Source: an uncultured Clostridia bacterium (GTDB lineage Bacteria > Bacillota > Clostridia > TANB77 > CAG-508). From it: a stretch of DNA of 57,019 bases. Below are positions 46,371-54,698 of the stretch, one piece after another. The stretch lies in contig CANQQQ010000001.1 in the NCBI GenBank assembly GCA_947626025.1, positions 1-57,019 on the forward strand, given 5' to 3'. The translations under genes were made by a program, and so were the position numbers. Every line of letters starts with the position of its first letter. The stretch's first letter is position 1. A model generated the notes under the pieces. The model was not told the origin of the DNA. It saw nothing but the letters and a program-made list of their open reading frames with translations, and did not search any database.

Positions 46371-46405
46371 AAGGTCATATGCATTTTAAAAATACACATA
46401 ACCTT
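46371..46405 (-). terminator. Terminator downstream of the MurD/MurL genes
   Basis: On the minus strand AAGGTTATGTGTATTTT pairs with AAAATGCATATGACCTT with two mismatches, followed by TTTTC. It ends the MurL-MurD transcript. The 46406-46527 stretch between this and the MurD-like stop is AT-rich with no gene seen. Confidence 0.7.
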
Positions 46406-46527
46406 CTTTTATATTTTGTCACAATTTGACATCTTTTATAAGTTCAAAAAATTTTTGTTTTTCCTCCTTAGAAGAGTTAGTAAATACCAGTAGCACTTTG
46501 AACTACTATCGTAAATACTTGTTAAAA

Positions 46528-47871
46528 CTATGTATTCCCTTTTACTAATTCCTTATATAAATTTCCTTTTTCCTCAAAGTTTTTAAAATATCCATAACTT
46601 GCAGCTGCAGGAGATAATAAACAAATTCTCCCTTTTTTCGTTACTCTTTTTGCTGTGTCTACCGCTTCTTGTAGTGTTCCTACAATATATACTTTTTCTT
46701 TTTTTAACTCTTTTGCAATATCATGACCTGTTTTAGGCATACAAATAATATTACTTATATCACTATCATTTAAATATGCTATAAAATCTTTATAATCAAT
46801 TCCTCTGTCCATTCCACCAATTATCAAAGTATCTACTATTTTCAAAGCTTTTACTGCTTCTATTGTCGCCATAGGTACTGTGCCTATACTGTTATCATAA
46901 TATAAAATACCATCATATTCACCAACTAATTCTAACCTATGTTCAAGTGTCTTAAATTCGCTAATACTCTTTATGGTTTTATTTCTATCTAAATTTAATA
47001 TCTCTGAAACAGCCAATACGAACATGATATTATTCAGATTATAATCGCCAACTAAATTTCTTTTTGTACTTTTGTCATATATAGGCTTGTCATTAAAATA
47101 TACTTTATCATCCTCTAAATATATATCTCCATCACCTTTAATACTAACCCTATAAGTCGTGCCATTAGTGTTCTTTACTAATTTACTTAACATCATATTA
47201 TCTGAATTATATAAGAAACAGTCGTTCTCTTTTTGATATTTATAAATATTGCATTTTGCTTCTGCATATTTTTCAAATGACTCATAATGGTCTAGATGTT
47301 CCTCATATACATTTAATAAAATTGCTATATTAGGAGATTGCTCCATATACTCTAATTGATGTGACGACATTTCTAAAACTAATGTCATATTCTCATCTAT
47401 TGTATCTATGTAATCAAATACAGGTATGCCAATGTTACCTAAAAGCATACACTTTACATTTTGATCTTTTAGCATTTTATATATTAATGAACTTGTGGTA
47501 CTTTTTCCTTTTGTTCCTGTTATTCCTATAGTAAACATATTGAAGTATTCTAATAATAATTCTAATTGTGATTTGATTTTAGAAATATATTCTGTTGTAT
47601 CAATTCCTACAAAAGATATTCCTGGTGATTTCATAATAACATCATAATTATTCAAATTTTCTAGGTATCTCTTTCCACTTATAAGAGTGACATTATTATC
47701 ATTCTTTAAAAATTCATAGTTGTCTCCAAAATTCTCTTTACCATCTGCTATGTATAGGTGCTGATTTTTTAAATATTTTCTTATTAACTTATAAGTTGAT
47801 TGACCTTCTTTTCCAAATCCTAATATAATAACTTTTTTATCTTTAAAGTATTTTATTAAATCATTAATCAC
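46528..47871 (-). CDS. MurD-type ligase, likely MurD2 (UDP-MurNAc-L-Ala:L-Glu ligase)
   Basis: A 447-residue Mur ligase. The N-terminal Rossmann start is VIILGFGKEGQSTYKLI; the ATP loop is GITGTKGKSTTSSLI (near residue 118); the central domain carries LEMSSHQLEYM and NVYEEHLDHYESFEKYAEAK; the C-terminal domain has EHRLE and YDNSIGTVPMAT. Standard MurD adds D-Glu. Because the overlapping upstream gene encodes a MurL-like epimerase, this copy is more likely the MurD2 type that adds L-Glu, which MurL then converts to D-Glu within the nucleotide. The start is a GTG that overlaps the end of murL by eight bases, indicating translational coupling. Whether the genome also has a standard MurD and MurI is not visible here. 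Confidence 0.87.
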   Translation of the reverse strand: MINDLIKYFKDKKVIILGFGKEGQSTYKLIRKYLKNQHLYIADGKENFGDNYEFLKNDNNVTLISGKRYLENLNNYDVIMKSPGISFVGIDTTEYISKIKSQLELLLEYFNMFTIGITGTKGKSTTSSLIYKMLKDQNVKCMLLGNIGIPVFDYIDTIDENMTLVLEMSSHQLEYMEQSPNIAILLNVYEEHLDHYESFEKYAEAKCNIYKYQKENDCFLYNSDNMMLSKLVKNTNGTTYRVSIKGDGDIYLEDDKVYFNDKPIYDKSTKRNLVGDYNLNNIMFVLAVSEILNLDRNKTIKSISEFKTLEHRLELVGEYDGILYYDNSIGTVPMATIEAVKALKIVDTLIIGGMDRGIDYKDFIAYLNDSDISNIICMPKTGHDIAKELKKEKVYIVGTLQEAVDTAKRVTKKGRICLLSPAAASYGYFKNFEEKGNLYKELVKGNT

Positions 47872-49246
47872 CTGAAAATACCTCTTTTCTTAACATAGCA
47901 TTCTGTTCTTCATTCAAATTGTTCTTATCATCATATCTCATAGTTATATCATTAGTAGTATCTACTAATTTATAATTGTTTTTATAGTATCGCAATAAAT
48001 AAGGTAATTTTCCTTTTTCTTTCTCGATATTTTGTATTGTCTTACTTATAGCGAAATTTACTTCTTCAAATGTACCAACACAATCAAAAGGTTTAGTATC
48101 ACCATTTCCTGTTAGTTCTAAGAAAATTTTTAGTAAATCAGCTCTTTCAAACATATCTTCACCAAAAATCAAAACTAATTTTTCTTTATATAAATATGGG
48201 CTTAATATAATGTAAGCAAATAGACACTTAGCACAGTTGCAACACCATTTCCATTCTTTCTCTTTACTTCCAACATTACAGCTTTTAAATACTCTATGAT
48301 ACTTTTCATGTTTTGAAAATATCTTTGCAATTTGTAACTCATTTAATGGTCTTAAAAAGCTAAAATATTTTACAGGTGCTTTCAAATACTTTACAGAATA
48401 ATCTTCAAAATCACATTCAAACTCAAAGCTTTTTGAATATTGATGATTTACTTTCTCTCCTTTTACATTTGACTCATTTGCACTATTTTCATTAGATAAG
48501 GCAATATATTTTTTTGATAGTAAATATGCTACAAAATATGATAAAAATGCAAGCATAGTTGAAAATGGAGTGTGTCCATTTATAAATCCTTTTTCATTTA
48601 AATTTAATAAATTCTTATCTATAGTCCTATATACTTCTATTATATTATTATCTTCCAATCCTGCAATTTTTGCGCATTGTAACGTTACTGGCTTAGGATT
48701 AACTATTAAACAATAATCTTTTTCCTTATCAATGTTTAAAGTTTCTAAAGTTACCACAGAGTCTTTTCCTCCACCAATTGGAACTATGTATCCTTGAGAA
48801 TTATCTTCTATTGTATCATACTCTAGCTTATTTACTTTATCTATGCATTCTATATTTAAAAATTCATTAATATTAGTTTTTATATTATTTGTATAAAATA
48901 ACTCGCCTAAACCATAAAAATATAACTTCTTCCACCACTTAATTTGTTCTTCATTTAAATATCCGCATTTTATAATAACTGTAGGTGCGCATGTGCTTTT
49001 CCAATAGCTTATAAGCTCTACAAGTCCCATATGAAATACCATATTTTGAACATATTTAGTATTAATATCTTTAAATCTCATATTCTTCTTTAATATTTTT
49101 AGCTTAGGATTAAATTTTGTCAATCCTGGTATTTCAAATTCATAACTTATATCTATTTTTTCATTATCCTCTGTTATTAAATAACTATTATAGTAAAATT
49201 CCTTATATTCTTTTCTATATTGTTCAAATTGCAATGACTTATCCAT
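47864..49246 (-). CDS. murL: MurL-type UDP-MurNAc-L-Ala-L-Glu epimerase
   Basis: A 460-residue cytoplasmic protein matching the pattern I recall for MurL, the ATP-dependent enzyme described in Xanthomonas that epimerises the terminal L-Glu of UDP-MurNAc-L-Ala-L-Glu. The recognisable segments are IVPIGGGKDSVVTLE (a PP-loop-like ATP site, near residue 170), FINGHTPFSTMLAFLSYF, IALSNENSANESNV and VNHQYSKSFEFECDF, and a Cys cluster WKWCCNCAKCLFAYIILSPYL. It is followed by a MurD-type ligase with an eight-base overlap, as expected for the MurD2-MurL route to D-Glu-containing peptidoglycan without glutamate racemase. The start at 49246 has GAAAGGA upstream; a TTG two codons earlier is less likely. 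Identification is from memory of motifs, so fairly but not fully certain. Confidence 0.8.
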   Translation of the reverse strand: MDKSLQFEQYRKEYKEFYYNSYLITEDNEKIDISYEFEIPGLTKFNPKLKILKKNMRFKDINTKYVQNMVFHMGLVELISYWKSTCAPTVIIKCGYLNEEQIKWWKKLYFYGLGELFYTNNIKTNINEFLNIECIDKVNKLEYDTIEDNSQGYIVPIGGGKDSVVTLETLNIDKEKDYCLIVNPKPVTLQCAKIAGLEDNNIIEVYRTIDKNLLNLNEKGFINGHTPFSTMLAFLSYFVAYLLSKKYIALSNENSANESNVKGEKVNHQYSKSFEFECDFEDYSVKYLKAPVKYFSFLRPLNELQIAKIFSKHEKYHRVFKSCNVGSKEKEWKWCCNCAKCLFAYIILSPYLYKEKLVLIFGEDMFERADLLKIFLELTGNGDTKPFDCVGTFEEVNFAISKTIQNIEKEKGKLPYLLRYYKNNYKLVDTTNDITMRYDDKNNLNEEQNAMLRKEVFSGD

Positions 49247-49390
49247 CTTCAATATCCTTTCATTCCTAATGTAGTAATAATATTCATAAAATTATTATAT
49301 TGACACAAAATAGTTGCATTTTTATTAAAATTTATATCATTTTATCACGTATTTATCCTAATTACAAGTAGTGTCTTATGCATACAAAAA

Positions 49391-49411
49391 GTTGCAAGAA
49401 CTCCTTGCAAC
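49391..49411 (-). terminator. Terminator downstream of the 172-residue membrane protein gene
   Basis: GTTGCAAG (49391-49398) pairs perfectly with CTTGCAAC (49404-49411), loop of five, followed on the minus strand by TTTTTG. A classic Rho-independent terminator. The rest of 49247-49390 is AT-rich intergenic sequence with no gene. Confidence 0.85.
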
Positions 49412-49420
49412 TCCTATTTT

Positions 49421-49939
49421 TTAATATCCTAATTCTTTCAATACATTTTCAACATTATCTTTATCATCAATATTGACATCAGCGTATATTATTGTATTAT
49501 TTATTCTAGTAACTAATTTATAATTAGTATCAGATGTTAAAGTGTATTTTGAGTAATTTTCTATCTCACCATTATTCTCAGTTTCTTCATCTGAATCTGA
49601 TTTTGATGTTCTAAAAGTATATCTATTTGTGTTGTAAAAGCTTGTTGCGTATGCATCATCTTCAACTTCATAAAATTCAATTTTATAACTATAATCTGTA
49701 GACATCGCTACATATACTTGTTTTATTTTTTCATAACTCTTAAATTGATCTGTTGCATCTAATATACTATAGCCCTTTTGCTCCATAAGAGTCTTAAATT
49801 CGGAAGCGCTTATAGCTTGTTTATCTTTATTGTTATCTGTATTAGAACCTCCATTTACATTAATAAAAATAGCAATTCCTGCAATTACAACTAGCACAAC
49901 TATAGCTACTATTATAGCTATCATCACTGGTTTTTTCAT
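49421..49939 (-). CDS. Single-pass extracellular protein, unknown function
   Basis: A 172-residue protein of unrecognised family. A long N-terminal membrane segment (about residues 4-28, isoleucine/valine-rich) and a short Gly/Asn/Lys linker precede an extracellular domain of about 130 residues rich in Tyr, Asp, Ser and Thr. It has no Cys and no lipobox, so it is anchored by its helix. The domain starts SASEFKTLMEQKGYSILDATDQF and ends with a short helix ENVLKELGY. The start is chosen at 49939, eight bases behind AAAGGAGG; an ATG six codons earlier overlaps that site. It lies next to the start-less cassette, facing away from it. Confidence 0.7.
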   Translation of the reverse strand: MKKPVMIAIIVAIVVLVVIAGIAIFINVNGGSNTDNNKDKQAISASEFKTLMEQKGYSILDATDQFKSYEKIKQVYVAMSTDYSYKIEFYEVEDDAYATSFYNTNRYTFRTSKSDSDEETENNGEIENYSKYTLTSDTNYKLVTRINNTIIYADVNIDDKDNVENVLKELGY

Positions 49940-50018
49940 CAAAAATCCTCCTTTCATTTGTTACAATCTATTTTAACATACTTTATAAAAAATGTATACC
50001 ATTAAATTAAAATTTTAG

Positions 50019-51692
50019 ATAATTTGTGCCCCAGAAGACCATGAACATGATTATAGTGTATTAGCTCAATGGGTAAAAGAGCCAACATGTAAGGCAAATG
50101 GATTAGCACAATATAAATGTTCACTTTGTGGAGAACTAAATCCTGAGTATACAGAAGTTGAAAAATCAGACGAATACCATGTTTATGCTGCAGATGAAAA
50201 TCCAGAAGGATGGACAGTTGCTGCTGAACCTACAATGAAGAAATTCCAAACAAGAGAATGTGCTGTGTGTCATAAGAAACAAAATAGATCATTAGAAGAA
50301 GCATTAGCAGATGAAAAAACAACAGAAATTGCAATAGATAAAGCTTTAACAATAAACAATGATGTTGAAATACCATCAGGAAAGACTGTAGAAATAGCTA
50401 ACACAGTAACATTATCTAAAGGAACTCTTACAAATGATGGAAAAATTGTTATGGCACAAAATGGAGTTATTACTATAACTGAAAATAAAGGAACAGTTAT
50501 GAACAACGGTGAAATAGATGTTATAAATCAAGGAAAATTAAAAGAAAGTGAAAACATAATAAACCGTGGAAATATAATTGTAAAAGTAGGAGGAACAATT
50601 GAAAGTACTGAAGACTCAGCTATAATAGGAACAGGAAAAGTTATCTTTGAAATAGGTACATATAAAGATCCTGAGACTTCAGAAGAAACTACAAGTACAG
50701 AAGAGCAAATTGTCAATGCTATAACAAATACAAGTGCAACAGAAGTAAAACTAATAAGTGACTTTACTGTTGAGAGTAAAATAGATATTACAAAATCTAG
50801 CTTACAAAAGTTAACTAAAGTAGCAGATTTTGATTTAAATGGATATACAATAAAATCTGATGTTAGTAACGACTATGCAATAGTTGTAAATGAAAAAATT
50901 AACCTAACAATAAAAAATGGAAGTATTATAAGTAATACAACTGATGGAAGAAATATAATTAATAAAGCTACATTAACATTAAATAAAGTAACAATGAAAG
51001 GATATTACAATGTAGTTTCAGATATTAAGAGTACAACAAACATAATAGGAGGAGAATATACTGCAACATACTGTGGAATATTTGGAGGAAGTGAATCAAA
51101 AACAACAATATCAGGAGCAACAGTAACATCAGATGCATATGCTGTTAGTGGAAATGGATCAAAGAACGACACAACTTTCACAATAAAGGATAACTCAGTA
51201 ATAACAAGTAAGAATGATGTAGCAATCTACATGCCATCTACAAAATTATTACAAGTAGTAGATTCAAAAGTAACAGGAAATTCAGGAATTGAAACAGCAG
51301 CAGGAGATGTAGAAATAATAAATTCAGAAGTAGTAGCAACAGCAAAGGGTCAAGTTCCTGGAGACATTAATGAAAATGGAAATAAAGCAGAAGGCAAATA
51401 TGGAAGTGTAAATGATAGAAGTGCTTTATTAGTAATATCAAGAAAAGGATACGGAAACGAAGATACAGGAAGCATAAAAGTAACAATTAAAAATTCTACA
51501 TTAACAAGTGTACTTGGAAAAGCAATTAGAACACATGTTAATATGGATGGTGAAAAACCAGGTGTAAAAACAATTGTAGTTACATATGACGATGCAACAG
51601 TATTAAATGGAGATGTAGTAAACGACAAAACTGTACCTAATGGTATAAGTATCACAGTAAATGGAGAAAAAGTACCACAAAAGGAGGCTTAA
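50019..51692 (+). pseudogene. Start-less C-terminal cassette: Cys-module plus beta-helix surface domain
   Basis: An open plus-strand frame of 558 codons that opens right after a TAG (50016-50018) with no acceptable start, ribosome site, promoter or signal peptide; the first ATG (50235) comes after 72 codons of clearly coding sequence. It begins APEDHEHDYSV..., then a Cys-module (TCKANGLAQYKCSLCGEL) and TRECAVCHKKQN, followed by a long right-handed beta-helix-like region (about codons 90-510) rich in Asn, Ser, Thr and short V/I strands. The first 50 residues resemble the segment of the secreted protein at 51833-54328 that starts PEDHVHEFEL, and 20 bp at that point are nearly identical in inverted orientation. 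It is in the opposite orientation to nearly all other genes. Interpretation: a silent alternative C-terminus that DNA inversion would fuse to the expressed N-terminus. A degraded duplicate is the alternative; the intact 558-codon frame argues against decay. Confidence 0.75.
50031..50050 (+). repeat. Left copy of 20-bp inverted repeat (candidate recombination site)
   Basis: CCAGAAGACCATG-AA-CATGA at the first homologous codons of the orphan cassette. The first 13 bases are identical to the right copy and 18 of 20 match overall. It encodes PEDHEH(D) in the same phase as the right copy encodes PEDHVH(E). Confidence 0.6.
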
Positions 51693-51756
51693 TAATAAAT
51701 TTTTGAAGACTTAGAATTTAGAAAAAGATAGGTCCTCCAAAATTGAGAAACATCTT

Positions 51757-51782
51757 AAGCCAATAGATTTATCTATTGGCTT
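51757..51782. terminator. Stem-loop downstream of the cassette
   Basis: AAGCCAATAGAT and ATCTATTGGCTT form a perfect 12-bp stem with a 2-base loop, 64 bases after the cassette stop. It lies inside the proposed invertible segment and would travel with the cassette; the T-tract (GATTTTATT) is weak. Confidence 0.6.
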
Positions 51783-51809
51783 GAGGTGATTTTATTATAA
51801 GTAAAATAA

Positions 51810-51829
51810 AGAGAGGCCTAAGCCTCTCT
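51810..51829. terminator. Terminator of the secreted repeat-protein gene
   Basis: AGAGAGGC and GCCTCTCT form an 8-bp stem around four bases, followed by TTTATTTT on the minus strand and ATTTTAT on the plus strand. It starts four bases past the stop of the gene at 51833 and is suitable for termination in both directions. Confidence 0.8.
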
Positions 51830-51832
51830 ATT

Positions 51833-54328
51833 TTATACGTTTGTATTTCCATTTGCATCAAATACGAATTTTACTGTTACAGTTAAATCTGTATAACCAG
51901 TTTTATCTGAAAATGTCATACTTATACCATCTTCACCGATTTCAGAAGGTAATAACCAAATCATAAAGCTGTTTTCAGTAGCATTTGGATTCCATTTTTT
52001 CATTTGTTCCAAATCTGTATCACAAGCATCAAAGGTATAATTTCCTTTGCTAGATTTTACAGCTAAATTTTTTGCTTTTATACCTACATCTAACATTATA
52101 CCAATAGCATTTTTGCTATGATCATCACCGTCATTGGTAAATTTTTGATTTTCTTTTTGTGTAATTGTTACAACATTATCTTTTATAACAATGTTAACTT
52201 TGCTCATTCTATCTGTTAGTCCAGAATCAACAGTTCCTCCATGACTTGTAAATTGGTTTGTATTTGCAGGAGCTGATTCTTTTTCATCTACAGCTATTGC
52301 TGCTCCTTCAATCCATTTATCTTCATTTGCACAGTATCCTTTTGTGTTATCGTCACTATTTGCTACAATTTTATGTCCTAATGGTGTATTATTTGTTAAT
52401 TCTGCCTTTTGAGCATCATTTAGTTTTAATGCTTTAACAACTTCATCACTTTCTACTTTACCTACATAACCTGTATATTTTTCTCCACCTATATCACATT
52501 TGATATATGCTGCTTCTGTACATGTTGCTGGTACAAATGAATATTCATGATCTAATAATTTTGCTTTTTCATTTACTTCTTTTATTACTTTATTACATTT
52601 TGTACAAGATGTTAATGTATATCCTTTTTCTGTACATGTTGTTGGAACTGTCACTACACTTCCTGTATGAGCAGTTCTTCCTTGAAGTACTACTATTTGT
52701 GAAGCATTACATTCTGAGCAAGTAAATACTTTTATTTTTTCATGACTACAGTCTACTGTACCTGTTGTTGTAAGTACAATTCCTTTTTCATCTGTTACAT
52801 ACATATTTCCTTCATCATATGTATATACATTATCTTCTCCGTCTACTTTTTTTAATTTTAAAGTTGCATATCCCTCTTTAACTGGTTTTGTAGTATTTAT
52901 AATATGTCCTGTTGCTTTTTTAACTATTTTGTATACATAATGTTGACCTTCTTGTTGTGGAACAGCTAATTCTGAATCACAATTAGCGTTTGTACATGTA
53001 TATTTCTCTGCTTTAGTATAATAGCATGTATGTTGTTTTGCTGCTGGTACACTTTCTACTTCTTTTCCATCTTCATCAAGCCATACTATTGTTTTTTCAG
53101 CTTCAGTACCTTCAAAAGAGTGTCCTGTTGCTTTTGTAATTGTCTTTTCTTCATAACCACAACGGCTACAAACTTTTTCTGATATTCCTGTTTTTTCACA
53201 TGTTGGGGCTATTAATTCGATAGTTGTTCCTAAATTATGTCCTAATGCTTCTATATCTTCAGTCTTAGTTGCTCCACAGTCTTTACATGTATATTTCATT
53301 GTTCCAGTTTCTGTACATTTAGCAGCTACTGCTACAACTCCGTTATCATAGTTGTGAGCAGAAATTGGTCTAATAAATTCTTGACCACAAACTTTACATG
53401 TTACTCTTTCTTCACCATCTGCAGAACATTTTGTTGCTGGTGTTATTATATAACCTTTTCCTGTTGCAGTATCAGAAACGTGGTCTATCATAGGTATTGT
53501 TTCTGTTACTACTTTTTCATCTGCTGGGCAACCTTCAACATTACATGTTTTAATTATTTTACCTGCTTTTGTACATGTAGCTTCTTCTCTAAAAGTTTCA
53601 ACATAATTATGAACGTGTGCTTCACCTTCAATTTTTTCTACTTTTGTATCATTACATACGCTACATACATAGATCTTAAATAATCCTTCTGTTCTGTTGT
53701 ATACATAGTCATGATATTCTGCTGAAGCAGGGATTGTTCTAACTTCTTCTGGTACATTACCACAAGCGCATGTATAAACTCCTTCTCCATCAGTTTTACA
53801 TGTTGGTGCGATTAGAACTTTTGTAAGTTCAAATTCATGAACATGGTCTTCTGGAACAGTTGCTCCAGTTCCTACTCCTGATCTTCCTTCATTTACTCCA
53901 TAATTTAAATAATGTGCATATAAATCAGCTCCTGATAATCCTGCTAAATCTCCATAAGCTTGTTTATAAGCTGCTGGATTAAATGATGCAGAAGCGCTTC
54001 TAGCTTCGTTCATTCCATAGTTTATGAAATGATTGTAAGCATCTATATTGCTCATTCCTGCTGCTTTTAAATCTGATTGTGTTGATAAATAATATGTTAC
54101 ATCAAATACTGGTGATGCAACTCTACCTTCTGCGATTCCTGCTGTAATGAAATGATTGTATAAAGCGTCAGCATCATTTCCAAAAGCTTCTTTTAAATCA
54201 GCATAATGATCAGCATAGTAATCGCTATCGAATGCAGCATTTTTTACAACGGCATTAACTGGTGCAATGCTTAGTAAAGATACTACTGCTATTAATAAAA
54301 TAATTATTGATAATTTTTTTAAATTCAT
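51833..54328 (-). CDS. Large secreted Cys-rich repeat protein (expressed member of the switch locus)
   Basis: An 831-residue extracellular protein. The signal peptide (residues 1-26, cleaved near VNA-VVKNA) is followed by three repeats of about 40 residues (33-72, 74-112, 114-152), each with an (F-D/N)-x-x-x-Y-...-(D/Y)L-...-Y-N-HF/Y-...-G-x-x-E-(G/A)R pattern found in other Clostridia surface proteins. From residue 159 (PEDHVHEFEL) a different region starts: about eight modules with TC-(K/T)-x-x-G-...-C-x-x-C-(G/N) (for example APTCEKTG and VCSRCGYEE), probably small metal- or disulfide-stabilised units, then a C-terminal beta-sandwich-like domain (about 690-831). There is no LPxTG or other wall anchor. 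The module boundary at residue 158/159 coincides with a 20-bp inverted repeat shared with the orphan cassette. The strong leader suggests high expression. Confidence 0.85.
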   Translation of the reverse strand: MNLKKLSIIILLIAVVSLLSIAPVNAVVKNAAFDSDYYADHYADLKEAFGNDADALYNHFITAGIAEGRVASPVFDVTYYLSTQSDLKAAGMSNIDAYNHFINYGMNEARSASASFNPAAYKQAYGDLAGLSGADLYAHYLNYGVNEGRSGVGTGATVPEDHVHEFELTKVLIAPTCKTDGEGVYTCACGNVPEEVRTIPASAEYHDYVYNRTEGLFKIYVCSVCNDTKVEKIEGEAHVHNYVETFREEATCTKAGKIIKTCNVEGCPADEKVVTETIPMIDHVSDTATGKGYIITPATKCSADGEERVTCKVCGQEFIRPISAHNYDNGVVAVAAKCTETGTMKYTCKDCGATKTEDIEALGHNLGTTIELIAPTCEKTGISEKVCSRCGYEEKTITKATGHSFEGTEAEKTIVWLDEDGKEVESVPAAKQHTCYYTKAEKYTCTNANCDSELAVPQQEGQHYVYKIVKKATGHIINTTKPVKEGYATLKLKKVDGEDNVYTYDEGNMYVTDEKGIVLTTTGTVDCSHEKIKVFTCSECNASQIVVLQGRTAHTGSVVTVPTTCTEKGYTLTSCTKCNKVIKEVNEKAKLLDHEYSFVPATCTEAAYIKCDIGGEKYTGYVGKVESDEVVKALKLNDAQKAELTNNTPLGHKIVANSDDNTKGYCANEDKWIEGAAIAVDEKESAPANTNQFTSHGGTVDSGLTDRMSKVNIVIKDNVVTITQKENQKFTNDGDDHSKNAIGIMLDVGIKAKNLAVKSSKGNYTFDACDTDLEQMKKWNPNATENSFMIWLLPSEIGEDGISMTFSDKTGYTDLTVTVKFVFDANGNTNV
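53835..53854 (-). repeat. Right copy of 20-bp inverted repeat (candidate recombination site)
   Basis: On the minus strand CCAGAAGACCATG-TT-CATGA, at codon 159 of the secreted protein gene. It is inverted relative to the copy at 50031-50050 and marks the exact boundary between the N-terminal repeat module and the Cys-rich C-terminus. Confidence 0.6.
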
Positions 54329-54356
54329 TTTTCTTTCTACCTCCTATTTTTTTACA

Positions 54357-54435
54357 TAACAAAATATTATTTTAATACTTAGTAAAAAATATAGGTTTCC
54401 TCCTTTCTTGCAAAATTTACTAAAATATTTTGTTA
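54357..54435 (-). promoter_or_regulatory. Structured leader with upstream Shine-Dalgarno-like element
   Basis: TAACAAAATATT (minus strand, 54435-54424) at the predicted 5' end of the mRNA can pair perfectly with AATATTTTGTTA (54368-54357), closing a stem of 12 bp. Inside the loop lies GAAAGGAGG (54407-54399) with no start codon after it; the true ribosome site AGGAGG is just downstream of the stem. It resembles mRNA-stabilising leaders such as that of cry3Aa. Confidence 0.5.
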
Positions 54436-54442
54436 CGTCATT

Positions 54443-54471
54443 AGTATAACACAATATTAAAATTTTGTGAA
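54443..54471 (-). promoter_or_regulatory. Promoter of the secreted repeat-protein gene
   Basis: On the minus strand TTCACA (54471-54466) and TATACT (54448-54443) are separated by exactly 17 bases. The predicted start falls at the beginning of the leader stem, about 108 bases before the ATG. The promoter lies outside the proposed invertible segment, so it would drive either C-terminus. Confidence 0.65.
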
Positions 54472-54643
54472 TACTTTTTTCATAAATTTTTACATTTTTT
54501 TTAACATTTTTTTCAAATTTTATTTTTTACCATATTTTACCATTTTTGGTATATTTTGTAAATGCTGTAATCCTTTGGCAATGTAGGGCTTTAGTCGATA
54601 ATGATTTTGAGTGTTTTTTGATGCTCTATAATACAAAAAAAAT

Positions 54644-54686
54644 GGATATGAATAATAATTTTTTATTTATCTATTATTCAATATCC
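54644..54686 (-). terminator. Terminator downstream of the cation-exchanger gene
   Basis: On the minus strand GGATAT (54686-54681) and neighbouring bases pair with ATATCC (54649-54644) in a long imperfect stem, followed by a run of eight T residues. The 54472-54643 stretch is AT-rich without a gene. Confidence 0.75.
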
Positions 54687-54698
54687 ACTATTCATTTT

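Noticed and set aside
53354-53683. A Cys/Phe-rich 109-codon frame opposite the secreted repeat protein
   Set aside because: The cysteines arise from the reverse complement of the repeated codons of the Cys-modules; no independent evidence of coding.
52300-53850. Repeated Cys-module codons looked at as a possible DNA repeat array or CRISPR-like structure
   Set aside because: The similarity is at protein level (spaced TC...C..C motifs); the DNA units differ in sequence and length and there are no spacers.
54357-54435. Leader inverted repeat as a second recombination site of the inversion system
   Set aside because: Both arms lie in the leader 55 bases apart and do not match the 20-bp element; an RNA stem explains them better.
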